The notes beneath the pieces were generated by a model. The model saw only the letters and a list, made by a program, of their open reading frames with translations, made no database searches and was not told the origin of the DNA. DNA of 64,000 bases from Gangjinia marincola (GTDB taxonomy: Bacteria; Bacteroidota; Bacteroidia; Flavobacteriales; Flavobacteriaceae): NCBI RefSeq assembly GCF_039523415.1, contig NZ_BAAAFG010000015.1, forward strand, positions 186,001-250,000. The letters run 5' to 3'. This document shows, piece after piece, positions 17,047 to 26,600 of the stretch. Position numbers and translations under genes: made by a program. The stretch's first letter is position 1, and each line of letters begins with the position of its first letter.

Positions 17047-17087
17047 TGTGATCATATCTCTGGTAAAATCAGACTAAAATCTTATCT

Positions 17088-17471
17088 ATGAAAACCTTAT
17101 TGACTGTACTTTGTTTGATGGTAAATATAATTTCATTTGCTCAAAATGATAAAGAGTTAATTGGAACCTGGCAATCTAATGAAAGTGAAGACATGCCAAC
17201 CATTTCTTTTCAAAGTAATGGGAATCTCATCTTTAATTCATCCAATAAATCACTTGAAAAAATCAATACAACAACCTATGCTGTTTTAAATGAGGGCCCG
17301 ATTTTTAAAGTAGATTTTATTTTTAAAACCAGTGGCAGTAATGTTACAAGAACAATACCTTGTTTGATTAAAATTGAAAACGATAATACCATGATTTTAG
17401 CAACGGGTATTGGAACTGATCGTCCCACTTCTTTTCACAAAAATAATAGTGTGGTGTATAGAAAATCGTAA
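17088..17471 (+). CDS. Small secreted lipocalin-like protein
   Basis: A 127-residue protein with a clear signal peptide (MKTLLTVLCLMVNIISFAQ). The mature part begins DKELIGTWQSNES, the pattern of small lipocalin-like domains of Bacteroidota, and is rich in predicted beta strands (PTISFQSNGNLIF). Ligand and role are unknown. It lies between mutY and rluF, and its stop overlaps the rluF start by one base, so translation of the two may be coupled. Confidence 0.75.
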   Translation: MKTLLTVLCLMVNIISFAQNDKELIGTWQSNESEDMPTISFQSNGNLIFNSSNKSLEKINTTTYAVLNEGPIFKVDFIFKTSGSNVTRTIPCLIKIENDNTMILATGIGTDRPTSFHKNNSVVYRKS

Positions 17472-18211
17472 TGAGCTCTGCTAATAAACGAGAAGTAAGG
17501 ATCAATAAATATTTAAGTGAGGTAGGCTATTGTTCGCGACGTGCCGCCGATAAACTCATCGATCAGGGTCGTATTACCATTAATGGAAAAGTCCCCGAAA
17601 TGGGTACAAAAGTAACTCAAGATGATGTCGTTCGTGTAGATGGTGAACTTATTATCGAAAAAAAAGAACGTCCTGTTTACATTGCATTTAACAAACCCCG
17701 CGGGATCGTTTGTACTACAGATACACGGGTAGAAAAAGATAATATCATTGACTATATCAACTACCCCAAACGAATATTTCCTATTGGTCGTTTAGATAAA
17801 CCTAGTGAAGGTCTGATTCTACTGACTGATGATGGCGATATCGTGAATAAAATTCTGCGCGCGCGCAATAATCATGAAAAAGAATACATTGTAAGTGTAA
17901 GCAAATATATAACCCCAGATTTTATTGAGAAAATGGCTAATGGCGTGCCTGTTTTGGATACCGTGACCCGTAAGTGTGAGGTAGAGCAAATCGACAAGAA
18001 CACTTTTAGAATAGTATTGACACAGGGACTCAACAGGCAGATTAGACGCATGTGTGAGTATTTAGGGTATGAGGTAATGTCGCTTAAACGCATACGAATC
18101 ATGAATATCCAACTGGATGTGCCCGTAGGGAAGTACCGGGATCTGACTGGTGCAGAATTGAAGGGGCTAAATAAGCTCACAGCAGACTCGTCAAAAACCA
18201 TTGATGAGTAA
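17471..18211 (+). CDS. rluF: 23S rRNA pseudouridine synthase, RluF type
   Basis: RsuA-family pseudouridine synthase (246 residues) with an N-terminal S4 RNA-binding domain (VRINKYLSEVGYCSRRAADKL) and the catalytic Asp in FPIGRLDKPSEGLILLT. NKILRARNNHEKEY is closer to RluF, which modifies U2604 of 23S rRNA, than to RluB or RsuA. The C-terminal RQIRRMCEYLGY block is present. It overlaps its upstream neighbour by 1 nt and the next gene by 1 nt. The specificity is a family-level call. Confidence 0.9.
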   Translation: MSSANKREVRINKYLSEVGYCSRRAADKLIDQGRITINGKVPEMGTKVTQDDVVRVDGELIIEKKERPVYIAFNKPRGIVCTTDTRVEKDNIIDYINYPKRIFPIGRLDKPSEGLILLTDDGDIVNKILRARNNHEKEYIVSVSKYITPDFIEKMANGVPVLDTVTRKCEVEQIDKNTFRIVLTQGLNRQIRRMCEYLGYEVMSLKRIRIMNIQLDVPVGKYRDLTGAELKGLNKLTADSSKTIDE

Positions 18212-18999
18212 TGGATTATCTAAAGATCAATAAAGCATTGTGGAATCAGCGTACAGCTGCGCATGTAATCTCAGGTTTTTATGATGTACCCGCTTTTTTG
18301 GCAGGTAAATCTTCGCTCAATCCTATTGAGCTAGAGCTATTAGGAGATATCAATGGAAAATCGATCCTTCATCTACAATGCCATTTTGGTCAGGATTCAA
18401 TTTCATTAAGCCGAATGGGAGCCAATGTTACCGGCGTTGATTTTTCTAATGAAGCCATCAAAAAAGCAAGAGAACTAGCAGAAAAAGCTCAAACAAATAC
18501 TACATTTATAGAGAGTGATATATACAGATTACCCGAAAACTTGACAGAATCTTTCGATATTATTTATACAAGTTATGGCGTTATAGGATGGCTACCAGAT
18601 CTTGATCGTTGGGCTAAGGTAATCAGCCATTTCTTAAAGCCCAATGGCAAACTTGTTTTTGCAGAATTTCATCCACTCATCTGGATGTTTGATGATAGCT
18701 TTGAACATATCAGCTATTCTTATTTTAATCGAAAAGAAATTATAGAGATTGAAGAAGGTTCTTATACTGATCAAAGCGAAACAGTAAAAGGACAAAGCGT
18801 GACGTGGAATCATAGCTTAGCTGAAGTTTTTTCGTCACTTAAAGCAAACAATATGACGATAGATCAATTAGCAGAGTATGATCATTCACCCTACAATTGC
18901 TTAAAAGGAATGGTTGAATTTGAACCGGGAAAGTGGCGTATTGCAAAGTTTGGAGATAAAATACCATTGGTTTATGCGCTTACCGCTTTGCGCAAGTAA
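18211..18999 (+). CDS. Class I SAM-dependent methyltransferase
   Basis: Rossmann-fold methyltransferase (262 residues). The SAM-binding motif I region is KSILHLQCHFGQDSIS, followed by VTGVDFSNEAIKKARE and the motif with Asp in SFDIIYTSYGVIGWLPD. The substrate cannot be told from sequence; homologues act on many small molecules. It follows rluF directly, sharing one base, and is followed by ssb, which has its own -7 box. Confidence 0.88.
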   Translation: MDYLKINKALWNQRTAAHVISGFYDVPAFLAGKSSLNPIELELLGDINGKSILHLQCHFGQDSISLSRMGANVTGVDFSNEAIKKARELAEKAQTNTTFIESDIYRLPENLTESFDIIYTSYGVIGWLPDLDRWAKVISHFLKPNGKLVFAEFHPLIWMFDDSFEHISYSYFNRKEIIEIEEGSYTDQSETVKGQSVTWNHSLAEVFSSLKANNMTIDQLAEYDHSPYNCLKGMVEFEPGKWRIAKFGDKIPLVYALTALRK

Positions 19000-19014
19000 C
19001 TCATCCTTTTTTAC

Positions 19015-19022
19015 TACCTTTG
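19015..19022 (+). promoter_or_regulatory. -7 box of the ssb-gldE-gldD unit
   Basis: TACCTTTG fits TAnnTTTG and ends 22 nt before the ssb ATG. A TTTG at 18987-18990 lies 24 nt upstream, slightly longer than the usual 19. Confidence 0.55.
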
Positions 19023-19044
19023 TAGACTATTTAAGAATAAGATT

Positions 19045-19503
19045 ATGGCGGGTACAATTAATAAAGTGATTCTTATTGGACATACGGGAGATGACGTAAA
19101 AATGCATTACTTTGAAGGTGGTGGTTCTTTAGGAAGATTCCCCTTGGCAACCAATGAGGAATATGTCAATAAGTCCACTGGAGAACGCGTGTCCAATACA
19201 GAATGGCATAATGTAGTAGTAAGAAATAAAGCGGCAGAAATTTGCGAAAAATATCTTAAAAAAGGAGATAAGATTTATGTAGAGGGAAGAATCAAAACCA
19301 GAAAATGGCAAGATGAAAGCGGGAATGATCGTTATTCTACAGAGATTCACTGCAGGGATTTTACGTTCTTAACCCCAAAAGAGGATCAAAACGTATCTCC
19401 GCAAAATCAACAAATGCCGGTCGCACAACCCCAGGCAAAAGTTCAAGAAAATCAACCTGTCCCATCGGTAAATGAGGATGAGGATGACGATCTGCCGTTC
19501 TAA
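19045..19503 (+). CDS. ssb: Single-stranded DNA-binding protein
   Basis: Tetrameric OB-fold protein protecting single-stranded DNA in replication and repair (152 residues). The OB-fold covers about residues 1-110 (MAGTINKVILIGHTGDDVK ... VEGRIKTRKWQDESG). A Gln/Pro-rich linker leads to the acidic tip ending DDDLPF, which recruits partner proteins. gldE follows 25 nt downstream, an arrangement common in Flavobacteriia. Confidence 0.97.
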   Translation: MAGTINKVILIGHTGDDVKMHYFEGGGSLGRFPLATNEEYVNKSTGERVSNTEWHNVVVRNKAAEICEKYLKKGDKIYVEGRIKTRKWQDESGNDRYSTEIHCRDFTFLTPKEDQNVSPQNQQMPVAQPQAKVQENQPVPSVNEDEDDDLPF

Positions 19504-19528
19504 TCCAGTTTAACTAATATTTCCCTCA

Positions 19529-20839
19529 TTGGATCCTGATCCTGAACATCTATTACTCATTGCAAGCTCAAGCACATATCACTTGCTTAGCATTCTAACA
19601 TTAGTAGTATTATTAGTTTGTTCTGCCTTAATTTCGGGCGCAGAGGTTGCTTTTTTCTCCTTGACTTCATCTGATTTATTAGAAGAAGATCCGGGGACAA
19701 AACGCAAGCAGGTTATTAAACTTCTTGAAAATCCCAATCGCTTACTCGCAACGATTCTTGTTGCTAATAATTTTATTAATATCGCTATCGTTTTGCTTTT
19801 TAGCATAGTGAGTGAATCTTTTTTTGCTCAATTAAATACTACATTATTTGGTATTGATCTCCGCTTTTTTTTGGAAGTGGGTGTAGTAACCTTTCTTATT
19901 TTGCTTTTTGGTGAAATTCTTCCTAAAGTGTATGCGAGTAGAAATAAATTAAGTTTTTCACATACGATGGCGTTACCACTCACTGTACTGGATAAACTTT
20001 TTTACGTCTTCACAAAACCTTTGCGACTTATTTCAGGAAGTATTGAAGAGCGCCTGGGAACACAACGATCTAATTTTAGTATCGATCATTTATCCCATGC
20101 GCTAGAATTAACTGATGAAGAAGATACCACAAGTGAGGAGCAGAAAATCCTTAAAGGCATTGTCTCTTTTGGAAATACCGATACACGCCAAGTCATGCAA
20201 CCCAGAATGGATATTTTTGCGCTCAATGTAGATTTTAGCTATAAAGAGGTGATCGACCAAATCACAGAACGGGGATATTCTAGGATTCCAGTATATGAAG
20301 AAAGTGTAGATCAAATCAAAGGGATTTTATACGCAAAAGACTTATTACCCCATTTAAATAAACAGAAGTTCGATTGGAAATCTTTACTAAGAGACCCTTA
20401 CTTCGTTCCCGAAAATAAAAAACTGGATGACCTCCTCAATGATTTTAAAAATAAAAAAAATCATTTAGCTATTGTAGTAGATGAATATGGTGGCACCAGC
20501 GGACTCATCTCGATGGAAGATATCATAGAAGAGATTGTTGGGGATATAAGCGATGAATACGATGATGAGGATGTAATTTTCTCTATGATTGATGAATACA
20601 CCTATGTCTTTGATGGAAAAACTCAATTAAAAGATTTTTATAAGGTACTTAAGATAGACAATCCACAGATTTTTGAAGAGGCTAAGGGTGATGCAGAAAC
20701 AATTGCCGGCTTCTTATTGGAAATGGCGAAAGGCTTCCCTAAAAAAAATGAAATACTGCGATTAGAGCCCTATACGTTTACTATTGAAGCTCTAGATAAA
20801 AAGAGGATTAAACAGGTTAAAGTAAAAATTGATCGATGA
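19529..20839 (+). CDS. gldE: Gliding motility-associated protein GldE (CNNM/CBS family)
   Basis: Membrane protein of 436 residues: a DUF21/CNNM membrane domain (about 15-190), a pair of CBS domains (about 205-335) and a C-terminal CorC_HlyC domain. Its place between ssb and gldD identifies it as GldE, which is linked to GldD and to gliding/T9SS function. It has no usable ATG: an in-frame stop lies 18 nt upstream, and the TTG at 19529 gives MDPDPE, which fits the family start. The 3' end overlaps gldD by 4 nt. CNNM-type proteins are often ion transporters; that is not tested here. Confidence 0.92.
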   Translation: MDPDPEHLLLIASSSTYHLLSILTLVVLLVCSALISGAEVAFFSLTSSDLLEEDPGTKRKQVIKLLENPNRLLATILVANNFINIAIVLLFSIVSESFFAQLNTTLFGIDLRFFLEVGVVTFLILLFGEILPKVYASRNKLSFSHTMALPLTVLDKLFYVFTKPLRLISGSIEERLGTQRSNFSIDHLSHALELTDEEDTTSEEQKILKGIVSFGNTDTRQVMQPRMDIFALNVDFSYKEVIDQITERGYSRIPVYEESVDQIKGILYAKDLLPHLNKQKFDWKSLLRDPYFVPENKKLDDLLNDFKNKKNHLAIVVDEYGGTSGLISMEDIIEEIVGDISDEYDDEDVIFSMIDEYTYVFDGKTQLKDFYKVLKIDNPQIFEEAKGDAETIAGFLLEMAKGFPKKNEILRLEPYTFTIEALDKKRIKQVKVKIDR

Positions 20840-21414
20840 ATAAATTAAGCGGGTTCATTCTTAGTGTTTTCGTATTGGTCTCCTGTAATGATGATTACCA
20901 ACCTAAGCCCAAGGGTTATTTATCGCTGACGTACCCTAATCCCATCTATGAACCTGTTGATGTGGATTGCGCATACCGCTTTGAAAAAAATAAAATATCC
21001 ATAGTACAACCTTCTAAAAGCAATCAACCCTGTTGGATTAATCTGGAATATCCTGACTTAAAGGGAACGCTTTTTTTAACCTACCGTCCCGTAAAAGATA
21101 ATTTACGCAGACTATTAATCGATGCACAGCGAATGCCGTTGGAGCATACCACCAAAGCCGACCAAATTGAAGGCAGTAGTTATATCAATGAAGTTCAAAA
21201 GGTGTACGGTACGGTGTATGAAATAAAAGGTGATGCCGCTTCTCAAGCACAGTTTTACGTTACTGATAGTGTCAATCATTTTTTAACCGGTGCGATCTAC
21301 TTTAAAACTGCGCCCAACTACGATAGTATTTTACCGGCGGCAGATTATCTTAAACGGGATATGAAGCATCTGGTAGAGAGCCTGCAATGGAAAAGAAATA
21401 TAACAGAAAATTAG
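20836..21414 (+). CDS. gldD: Gliding motility lipoprotein GldD
   Basis: Lipoprotein of 192 residues with lipobox Cys17 (FVLVSCNDDY) followed by PKPKGYLSLTYP, typical of GldD. GldD is required for gliding motility in Flavobacterium. Translationally coupled to gldE through the overlapping ATGA. Together with the T9SS cargo protein at 44147 it indicates a gliding, T9SS-positive organism. Confidence 0.93.
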   Translation: MNKLSGFILSVFVLVSCNDDYQPKPKGYLSLTYPNPIYEPVDVDCAYRFEKNKISIVQPSKSNQPCWINLEYPDLKGTLFLTYRPVKDNLRRLLIDAQRMPLEHTTKADQIEGSSYINEVQKVYGTVYEIKGDAASQAQFYVTDSVNHFLTGAIYFKTAPNYDSILPAADYLKRDMKHLVESLQWKRNITEN

Positions 21415-21461
21415 TACCCGTCTATTTTCAAAACACGACTTTTGGGTTCTAATCGTTCCAA

Positions 21462-22361
21462 ATGCCAAACAGTCAACTCAAATGGGTCTATCTCATTTTA
21501 CTTTCCATCATCTGGGGTAGCTCCTTCATCCTTATTAAAAAATCACTTGTAGGGTTGAATCCATTGCAATTAGGAGCTTCAAGGATTTTAATGACGGCTG
21601 CTGTTCTTTTTGTAGTAGGATTCAATAGCCTCAAAAAAATTAAAAAGCATGAATGGAAATGGGTCGTACTTTCAGGATTTTTAGGAACGTTTTTTCCGGC
21701 TTTTTTATTCGCTTACGCGGAAACTGAAATCGATAGTGCAATCGCCTCAATACTCAACAGTAGCGTTCCGCTTTTAGCGCTAATTATTGGTTTTTTTGTC
21801 TTTAGCCGAAGCTTAATTAAAAAGCAAGTTATTGGCGTTTTGATTGGGCTTAGTGGATCCATTGCACTAATCCTTATAGGAGCAAATGTAAATCCAGATC
21901 AAAACTATTGGTATGCATTGTTGCCTATTCTAGCATCCCTGTTTTACGCTACGAACGTGAATATCATTAAGGCCAAAATGCAGAATATCCCGGCCATGTC
22001 CATTGCACTGGGAAATTTTATTGCACTAATCATTCCGGCAATAACCATATTATGGTACACTGATTTTTTTAATGGATCATTTTTATCCAGCGAACAAACA
22101 CAGATTTCATTGGGTTATCTGGCGTTACTGGCTGTATTTGGGACGGCGGCGGCTAAGGTGATGTTTAATAAGCTGGTGCAGATTAGCGATCCTGTGTTTT
22201 CTTCGTCGGTCACCTACCTCATGCCGATCGTTTCTGTAGGTTGGGGATTACTGGATAATGAAAAGTTTACCGCCTGGCAGTTTTTAGCGGCTCTGGTTAT
22301 TCTAGTTGGAGTGTTTTTGGTGAATAACAATAAAGATAAGCAACAAGAAAAACAGGAGTAA
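21462..22361 (+). CDS. EamA/DMT-family permease
   Basis: Inner-membrane transporter of the drug/metabolite superfamily (299 residues) with ten hydrophobic segments arranged as two EamA repeats. Features include WGSSFILIKKSLVGLNPLQLGASR at the start of the first repeat and a matching pattern from about residue 150. The substrate cannot be predicted. It lies 47 nt after gldD and ends at a shared terminator with the convergent M16 genes. Confidence 0.88.
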   Translation: MPNSQLKWVYLILLSIIWGSSFILIKKSLVGLNPLQLGASRILMTAAVLFVVGFNSLKKIKKHEWKWVVLSGFLGTFFPAFLFAYAETEIDSAIASILNSSVPLLALIIGFFVFSRSLIKKQVIGVLIGLSGSIALILIGANVNPDQNYWYALLPILASLFYATNVNIIKAKMQNIPAMSIALGNFIALIIPAITILWYTDFFNGSFLSSEQTQISLGYLALLAVFGTAAAKVMFNKLVQISDPVFSSSVTYLMPIVSVGWGLLDNEKFTAWQFLAALVILVGVFLVNNNKDKQQEKQE

Positions 22362-22428
22362 AACTTCGTTTAGACAGATTGAAGTGATTAGAAATATCAC
22401 GCTAGCGAGATCAAAATCCTTTGAACTA

Positions 22429-22458
22429 AAAAGCTGTTCCAATTAAGAAACAGCTTTT
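22429..22458. terminator. Bidirectional terminator between the EamA and M16 genes
   Basis: A perfect 10-bp stem AAAAGCTGTT / AACAGCTTTT with a 10-nt loop, A-rich on one side and T-rich on the other, placed between two convergent genes. Confidence 0.75.
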
Positions 22459-22481
22459 AAAATCATGTAAGAGACTAATGC

Positions 22482-24542
22482 CTATTTAAAATCAGCGTCG
22501 CTTACTTCTTTATTTAATTTAATTTCAGAAATCACAAAATCAATACTTTGTGGACCAAATGACTGTGAAATTGTAAACGGGAATTTTACTCCGTCAACGG
22601 CTTTATAATCACTGTATTTAGTCATGACTTTGATTACCTGGCCTTGCGCTTCTTGTGTTTTTTCGGTGGCTACTTTGAGTCCGGTGTCTGCGTTATAGAA
22701 ACTGGATTCTGTTCCTCTAGAAACAACATACACCGTCTCACCGTCCAGATCAACTACTTTTTCCAGTTTAGCATCTCCCACGTTTAGCTCAGGGAACGGA
22801 TTTGCACTCATCTTCGCGTCCATATTTTGTTCATCATTATACGGTATCGTCTGCCCCATTTGAACCATATATCCTTTTTCTCCATCAAAAACTTGCTTAG
22901 AGGCTACATTTCCGTTCATCTTAACAGCTGTCATTGATTTTGTCATTGTCCCTTTAGACTCCAGCTGTAATTTCATTCCCTGGATTTCTCCTTCGCCAAT
23001 CATATACACAGATTCAACTTTATCAATAGCTTCTTTTCCGCCGACGGCGTTAATATAATTTTCAAAGACCGTTTGTACAGTTACTCCTGCTGGGATTGGT
23101 TTAGAGAATTCTGGTTTGTCCACTTTGTTTCCTTCCTTATCAAAGTAGAATACAGGAACCTTTTTGTCATTAAACATCATATTTTCTAGACCACCGGCAA
23201 CTTCGCTACCTTTCCCTGCGACAACAATACGCATGTTCTTGGTTTTAAAATATTTTTGAGCCACCCGCTGAACATCTTCGGCTGTTACAGCGTTGATGTT
23301 TTTAAGATAATTGGTATAGAAATCTGAAGGTAACTTGTTGGTTTCAACATTTAGTGCATAGTTTGCAACAGTTTCGGGACGTTCCAAACGCAATACAAAA
23401 TCTCCTGCGAATTTGCTTTTTGCCCTTTTAAGATCTTCTGGCTTAACCATTTCGGTTCTAATACGTTGAATTTCATTTAGGGCTTCAACCACAGCACTAT
23501 CAGTCACTTCATTACGCACACTGGCACTAGCCGTAAAACGTGATTTTCTGCGTGGATTAGTACTCACACTAGAGCGCGCTCCATAAGTGTAACCATGTTC
23601 TTCACGAAGATTCATGTTGAGGTAACTGCCAAAGCTTCCGCCTAAAATTTGATTTGCCACCAACACCGGGAAATAATCTGCATCACTCATTTTTAGATCT
23701 ACTGTATTGACTAAACGCAATTCGCTTTGAACAGCATTGGGCATATCAATAAAATTCACCTGAGTGTATTGTACGTCATCTGCCTGCGGTATCATAGCAG
23801 AAGGAGGAGTAGCAAACTCCCAATCCTTGAAGTATTTTTTAGTTAATTTCTTTACTTCTTTAGGATTTACATCACCTACAACTACTAAATAGGCATTTTT
23901 AGGCACAAAGTAATTACCATACATCGTTTTAATATCTTTGAGCGTAACTCGTTCTGCACTCTCAATCGTAGTGATTTCCCCACGGGGATCTTCTTTACCG
24001 TATACTAATTTGCCTGCAACCTGACTCGCTGTAGCACCCACGTTTTTTTGGTTTGATTTTATTCCTTCAATGAGTTTGTCCTTTTCTTTTTGAAACTCTT
24101 CTTCAGTAAATAAAGGATTGATGGCTGCATCTGCCATTAACTCTAACACTCTCGGGAAATACTTGGATAAAGAACTCGCAAAACCACTTTCGCTTCCAAA
24201 ACCTATATTTGCTCCTAAGAAATCAACCTCTTCATCAAATTCTTCTTTTGATATTGACGTAGTTCCTTTTCCCAACATGGCAGAAAGGAGTGATTTTGTT
24301 CCCTGTTTTTGACCTTCGTTATGTTCTGGATTATCAATCACTAAACTTACACGCACTCGGGGTAGTTTATGATTTTCAACCACCATTACCTTAAGACCAT
24401 TCTTGAGCTCATACATCTCTGGAGAACCCAGGTTAATCTCTGGTGCGGGGCCTGCCTTAGGCTGTTGTGATCGATCAATTTGTGCATAGCTTCCTACCGC
24501 AACAAAGGCAATAAGAATACCTACTAATATCTTTAATTTCAT
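22482..24542 (-). CDS. M16-family protein without zinc motif, fused to a LolA-like domain
   Basis: Secreted protein of 686 residues (signal peptide ending GSYAQ). Residues about 35-460 form an M16 (insulinase-like) double domain, but the HxxEH zinc motif is missing: the matching segment reads TKSLLSAMLGKGT. It is therefore predicted to be the non-catalytic partner of the active M16 protease encoded just upstream on the same strand. From about residue 480 to the end there is an extra beta-rich domain (YINAVGGKEAIDKVESVYM ... GVKFPFTISQ) resembling outer-membrane lipoprotein-sorting (LolA-like) domains. Such active/inactive pairs are known for M16B enzymes. Its substrate is unknown. Confidence 0.88.
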   Translation of the reverse strand: MKLKILVGILIAFVAVGSYAQIDRSQQPKAGPAPEINLGSPEMYELKNGLKVMVVENHKLPRVRVSLVIDNPEHNEGQKQGTKSLLSAMLGKGTTSISKEEFDEEVDFLGANIGFGSESGFASSLSKYFPRVLELMADAAINPLFTEEEFQKEKDKLIEGIKSNQKNVGATASQVAGKLVYGKEDPRGEITTIESAERVTLKDIKTMYGNYFVPKNAYLVVVGDVNPKEVKKLTKKYFKDWEFATPPSAMIPQADDVQYTQVNFIDMPNAVQSELRLVNTVDLKMSDADYFPVLVANQILGGSFGSYLNMNLREEHGYTYGARSSVSTNPRRKSRFTASASVRNEVTDSAVVEALNEIQRIRTEMVKPEDLKRAKSKFAGDFVLRLERPETVANYALNVETNKLPSDFYTNYLKNINAVTAEDVQRVAQKYFKTKNMRIVVAGKGSEVAGGLENMMFNDKKVPVFYFDKEGNKVDKPEFSKPIPAGVTVQTVFENYINAVGGKEAIDKVESVYMIGEGEIQGMKLQLESKGTMTKSMTAVKMNGNVASKQVFDGEKGYMVQMGQTIPYNDEQNMDAKMSANPFPELNVGDAKLEKVVDLDGETVYVVSRGTESSFYNADTGLKVATEKTQEAQGQVIKVMTKYSDYKAVDGVKFPFTISQSFGPQSIDFVISEIKLNKEVSDADFK

Positions 24543-24621
24543 CTATACTTTTTTTAATGTTTTAATTTGACTAAAAACTCCTTGCTCACCTACAAAAGGT
24601 TCAAAAGGTGTTGATAGAAGT

Positions 24622-25947
24622 TTATTGTTGGTCATCTTGTTTAGGCAAATAATCCAATTCAAGACGCTTATTCTTTTGTAAATATTCGTTGGCCACACGC
24701 TTAATATCCTCTCGTGTAATGCCTCTGTAAATATCAATCTCTTTATTGATCAAGTTTACATCGCCATATAACATATAATACGTGGCTAATGATGAGGCGA
24801 TCCCTTGTACGCTGCTGTTTGAGTTTACGTATCTATTCTCAAATTTATTTTGAAGTTTTTGGTATTCTTTTTCAGAAATAAGCTGAGTCTGCAACTTGTT
24901 GATCTCATCATCCATTACCGTAGCGATTTTTTCCAACGGAGTATCACCTAGCGGAAGCGCTCCCATAATATATGTTCCATAATCTTCCTGACTACGAGGA
25001 AATGCAAGAACTTGTAACGCAATTTTTTCTTCATCTACCATACGTTTATACATACGCGAACTCTTACCATCAGTCAAAATAGCCGAAACCATATCCAATA
25101 CATACGCGTCACGATCCTTCATAGAAGGTGTTCGATAGACAAATGCCTTGATAGGGATTTGAATATTGCTGTCATACTCAGTAGCTACAATGGTTTCTTT
25201 GATTGGATCTTCCTTGATATCTACCCTAAATACTTCAGGACCTTTAGGGATGGGACCAAAATAATCTTTAATCATTTCCTTGGTGCTCTCTGGCTCAAAA
25301 TCACCGGCAACTACTAAAACTGCATTATTAGGAGAGTAATATTTCTTAAAGAACGCTTTAAACTCATCTAACTGTGCAGCATCTAAATCTTCCATAGTTC
25401 CAATCACGGAATTTTTATAAGGATGTTTGTCAAAAACGTACTTATTGATTCCCGTTGCATATATAATTTTGCCGTAAGGGGCATTATCGATACGTGAGCG
25501 TTTTTCTTCTTTAACCACTTCATTTTGAGTGTCAACCCCTATTTGATTAATAACAGGATGTAACAGACGCTCAGATTCCATCCATAGTCCTAATTCTAAA
25601 CTATTAGAAGGAAATGTTTCGTAGTAATAGGTTCTGTCTTGTGTAGTATTTGCATTGTTACTCCCACCATTATCAGCTACAATATTAAACCATTCTCCGC
25701 GTTCAATGTTCTCTGTACCTTCAAACAACAGGTGTTCAAAGAAGTGAGCAAAACCGGTTCTTCCTTTTTCTTCATCTTTAGCACCTACGTGATACATCAC
25801 ACCTACTGTAACTACAGGCGCTGTATTATCTTGATGCATGATGACATGCATCCCATTATCCAGATCAAATTCTGTAAATTTAACCTGTTGGGCACTCACC
25901 GCTGTAAGAAACCCAATCGCTAAAGCTGTTAAGCCAACTTTTTTCAT
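24622..25947 (-). CDS. M16-family zinc metallopeptidase, catalytic subunit
   Basis: Secreted peptidase of 441 residues. The chosen start (25947) gives a signal peptide MKKVGLTALAIGFLTAVSAQ; a longer reading frame adds 23 residues that look non-coding. The inverted zinc motif His68-x-x-Glu71-His72 is intact in AHFFEHLLFEGT, and the downstream Glu ligand lies in NEVVKEEKRS. It lies 79 nt before the non-catalytic M16 partner, so the two probably form a heterodimer in the periplasm. Function is likely peptide degradation or processing. Confidence 0.93.
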   Translation of the reverse strand: MKKVGLTALAIGFLTAVSAQQVKFTEFDLDNGMHVIMHQDNTAPVVTVGVMYHVGAKDEEKGRTGFAHFFEHLLFEGTENIERGEWFNIVADNGGSNNANTTQDRTYYYETFPSNSLELGLWMESERLLHPVINQIGVDTQNEVVKEEKRSRIDNAPYGKIIYATGINKYVFDKHPYKNSVIGTMEDLDAAQLDEFKAFFKKYYSPNNAVLVVAGDFEPESTKEMIKDYFGPIPKGPEVFRVDIKEDPIKETIVATEYDSNIQIPIKAFVYRTPSMKDRDAYVLDMVSAILTDGKSSRMYKRMVDEEKIALQVLAFPRSQEDYGTYIMGALPLGDTPLEKIATVMDDEINKLQTQLISEKEYQKLQNKFENRYVNSNSSVQGIASSLATYYMLYGDVNLINKEIDIYRGITREDIKRVANEYLQKNKRLELDYLPKQDDQQ

Positions 25948-26099
25948 GTGTTTTATATATTTTATAATTTCCCTAAAAGTATGGATTTGCGGGTGTTTGT
26001 TACAGTACTTAAACATTATTTTAATAGTTGTCGCAGTAAAATCTTAAATTAACATAGCATTAAGGTAGGATTTGATACATTTTTACGAATTTCGATTTA

Positions 26100-26564
26100 A
26101 TGAAAAATATTACACTTCCAATACGTTTTGCCTTAGCGATTACTGGTTCGCTTATAGGATATTTCTTAATTCTTGCCCTTTTTGGTTTACATACCAATCC
26201 TTTTTTTAGTCTTTTTAACGGAGTCATTTCTGGATTTGGAATTTACGAGGCCATAAAATATTACAAGCTGCACTTAGGAGATAAGTTTGAGTATTCAGAT
26301 GGATTTAGAGTAGGTGTGATTACCGGCTTTGTGGCAACGATTTTATTCACGATCTTTTTTGGGCTGTACTCCTCTAGTGTAGAACCAGATTTTGTAGAGG
26401 AGCTGTTAACTTCATTTAAACTCAGCTATAGTACAGGACTTGGAATTGTTCTTTTTGTGGTAGCTATAATGGGTTTTGCCACTTCATTAGTGCTTACCCT
26501 GTCCTTTATGCAATTATTTAAAGATAGTTGGAATACAAAAAGAGCTAAAAATAAGGTGTCATAA
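26100..26564 (+). CDS. DUF4199 membrane protein
   Basis: A 154-residue integral membrane protein with four hydrophobic segments. The pattern IYEAIKYYKLHLGDKFEYSDGFRVGVITG is typical of the DUF4199 family of Bacteroidota. No function is known. It lies just upstream of rplU; the rplU -33 element begins 5 nt after its stop, so the terminator-like hairpin at 26601 could serve this gene too. Confidence 0.8.
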   Translation: MKNITLPIRFALAITGSLIGYFLILALFGLHTNPFFSLFNGVISGFGIYEAIKYYKLHLGDKFEYSDGFRVGVITGFVATILFTIFFGLYSSSVEPDFVEELLTSFKLSYSTGLGIVLFVVAIMGFATSLVLTLSFMQLFKDSWNTKRAKNKVS

Positions 26565-26568
26565 AACG

Positions 26569-26599
26569 TTTGTAGATTAAGGATTTAGAAGTATATTTG
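26569..26599 (+). promoter_or_regulatory. rplU-rpmA promoter
   Basis: TTTG (26569-26572), exactly 19 nt, then TATATTTG (26592-26599): a textbook Bacteroidota promoter. The predicted start is about 26604-26606. Confidence 0.85.
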
Positions 26600-26600
26600 C

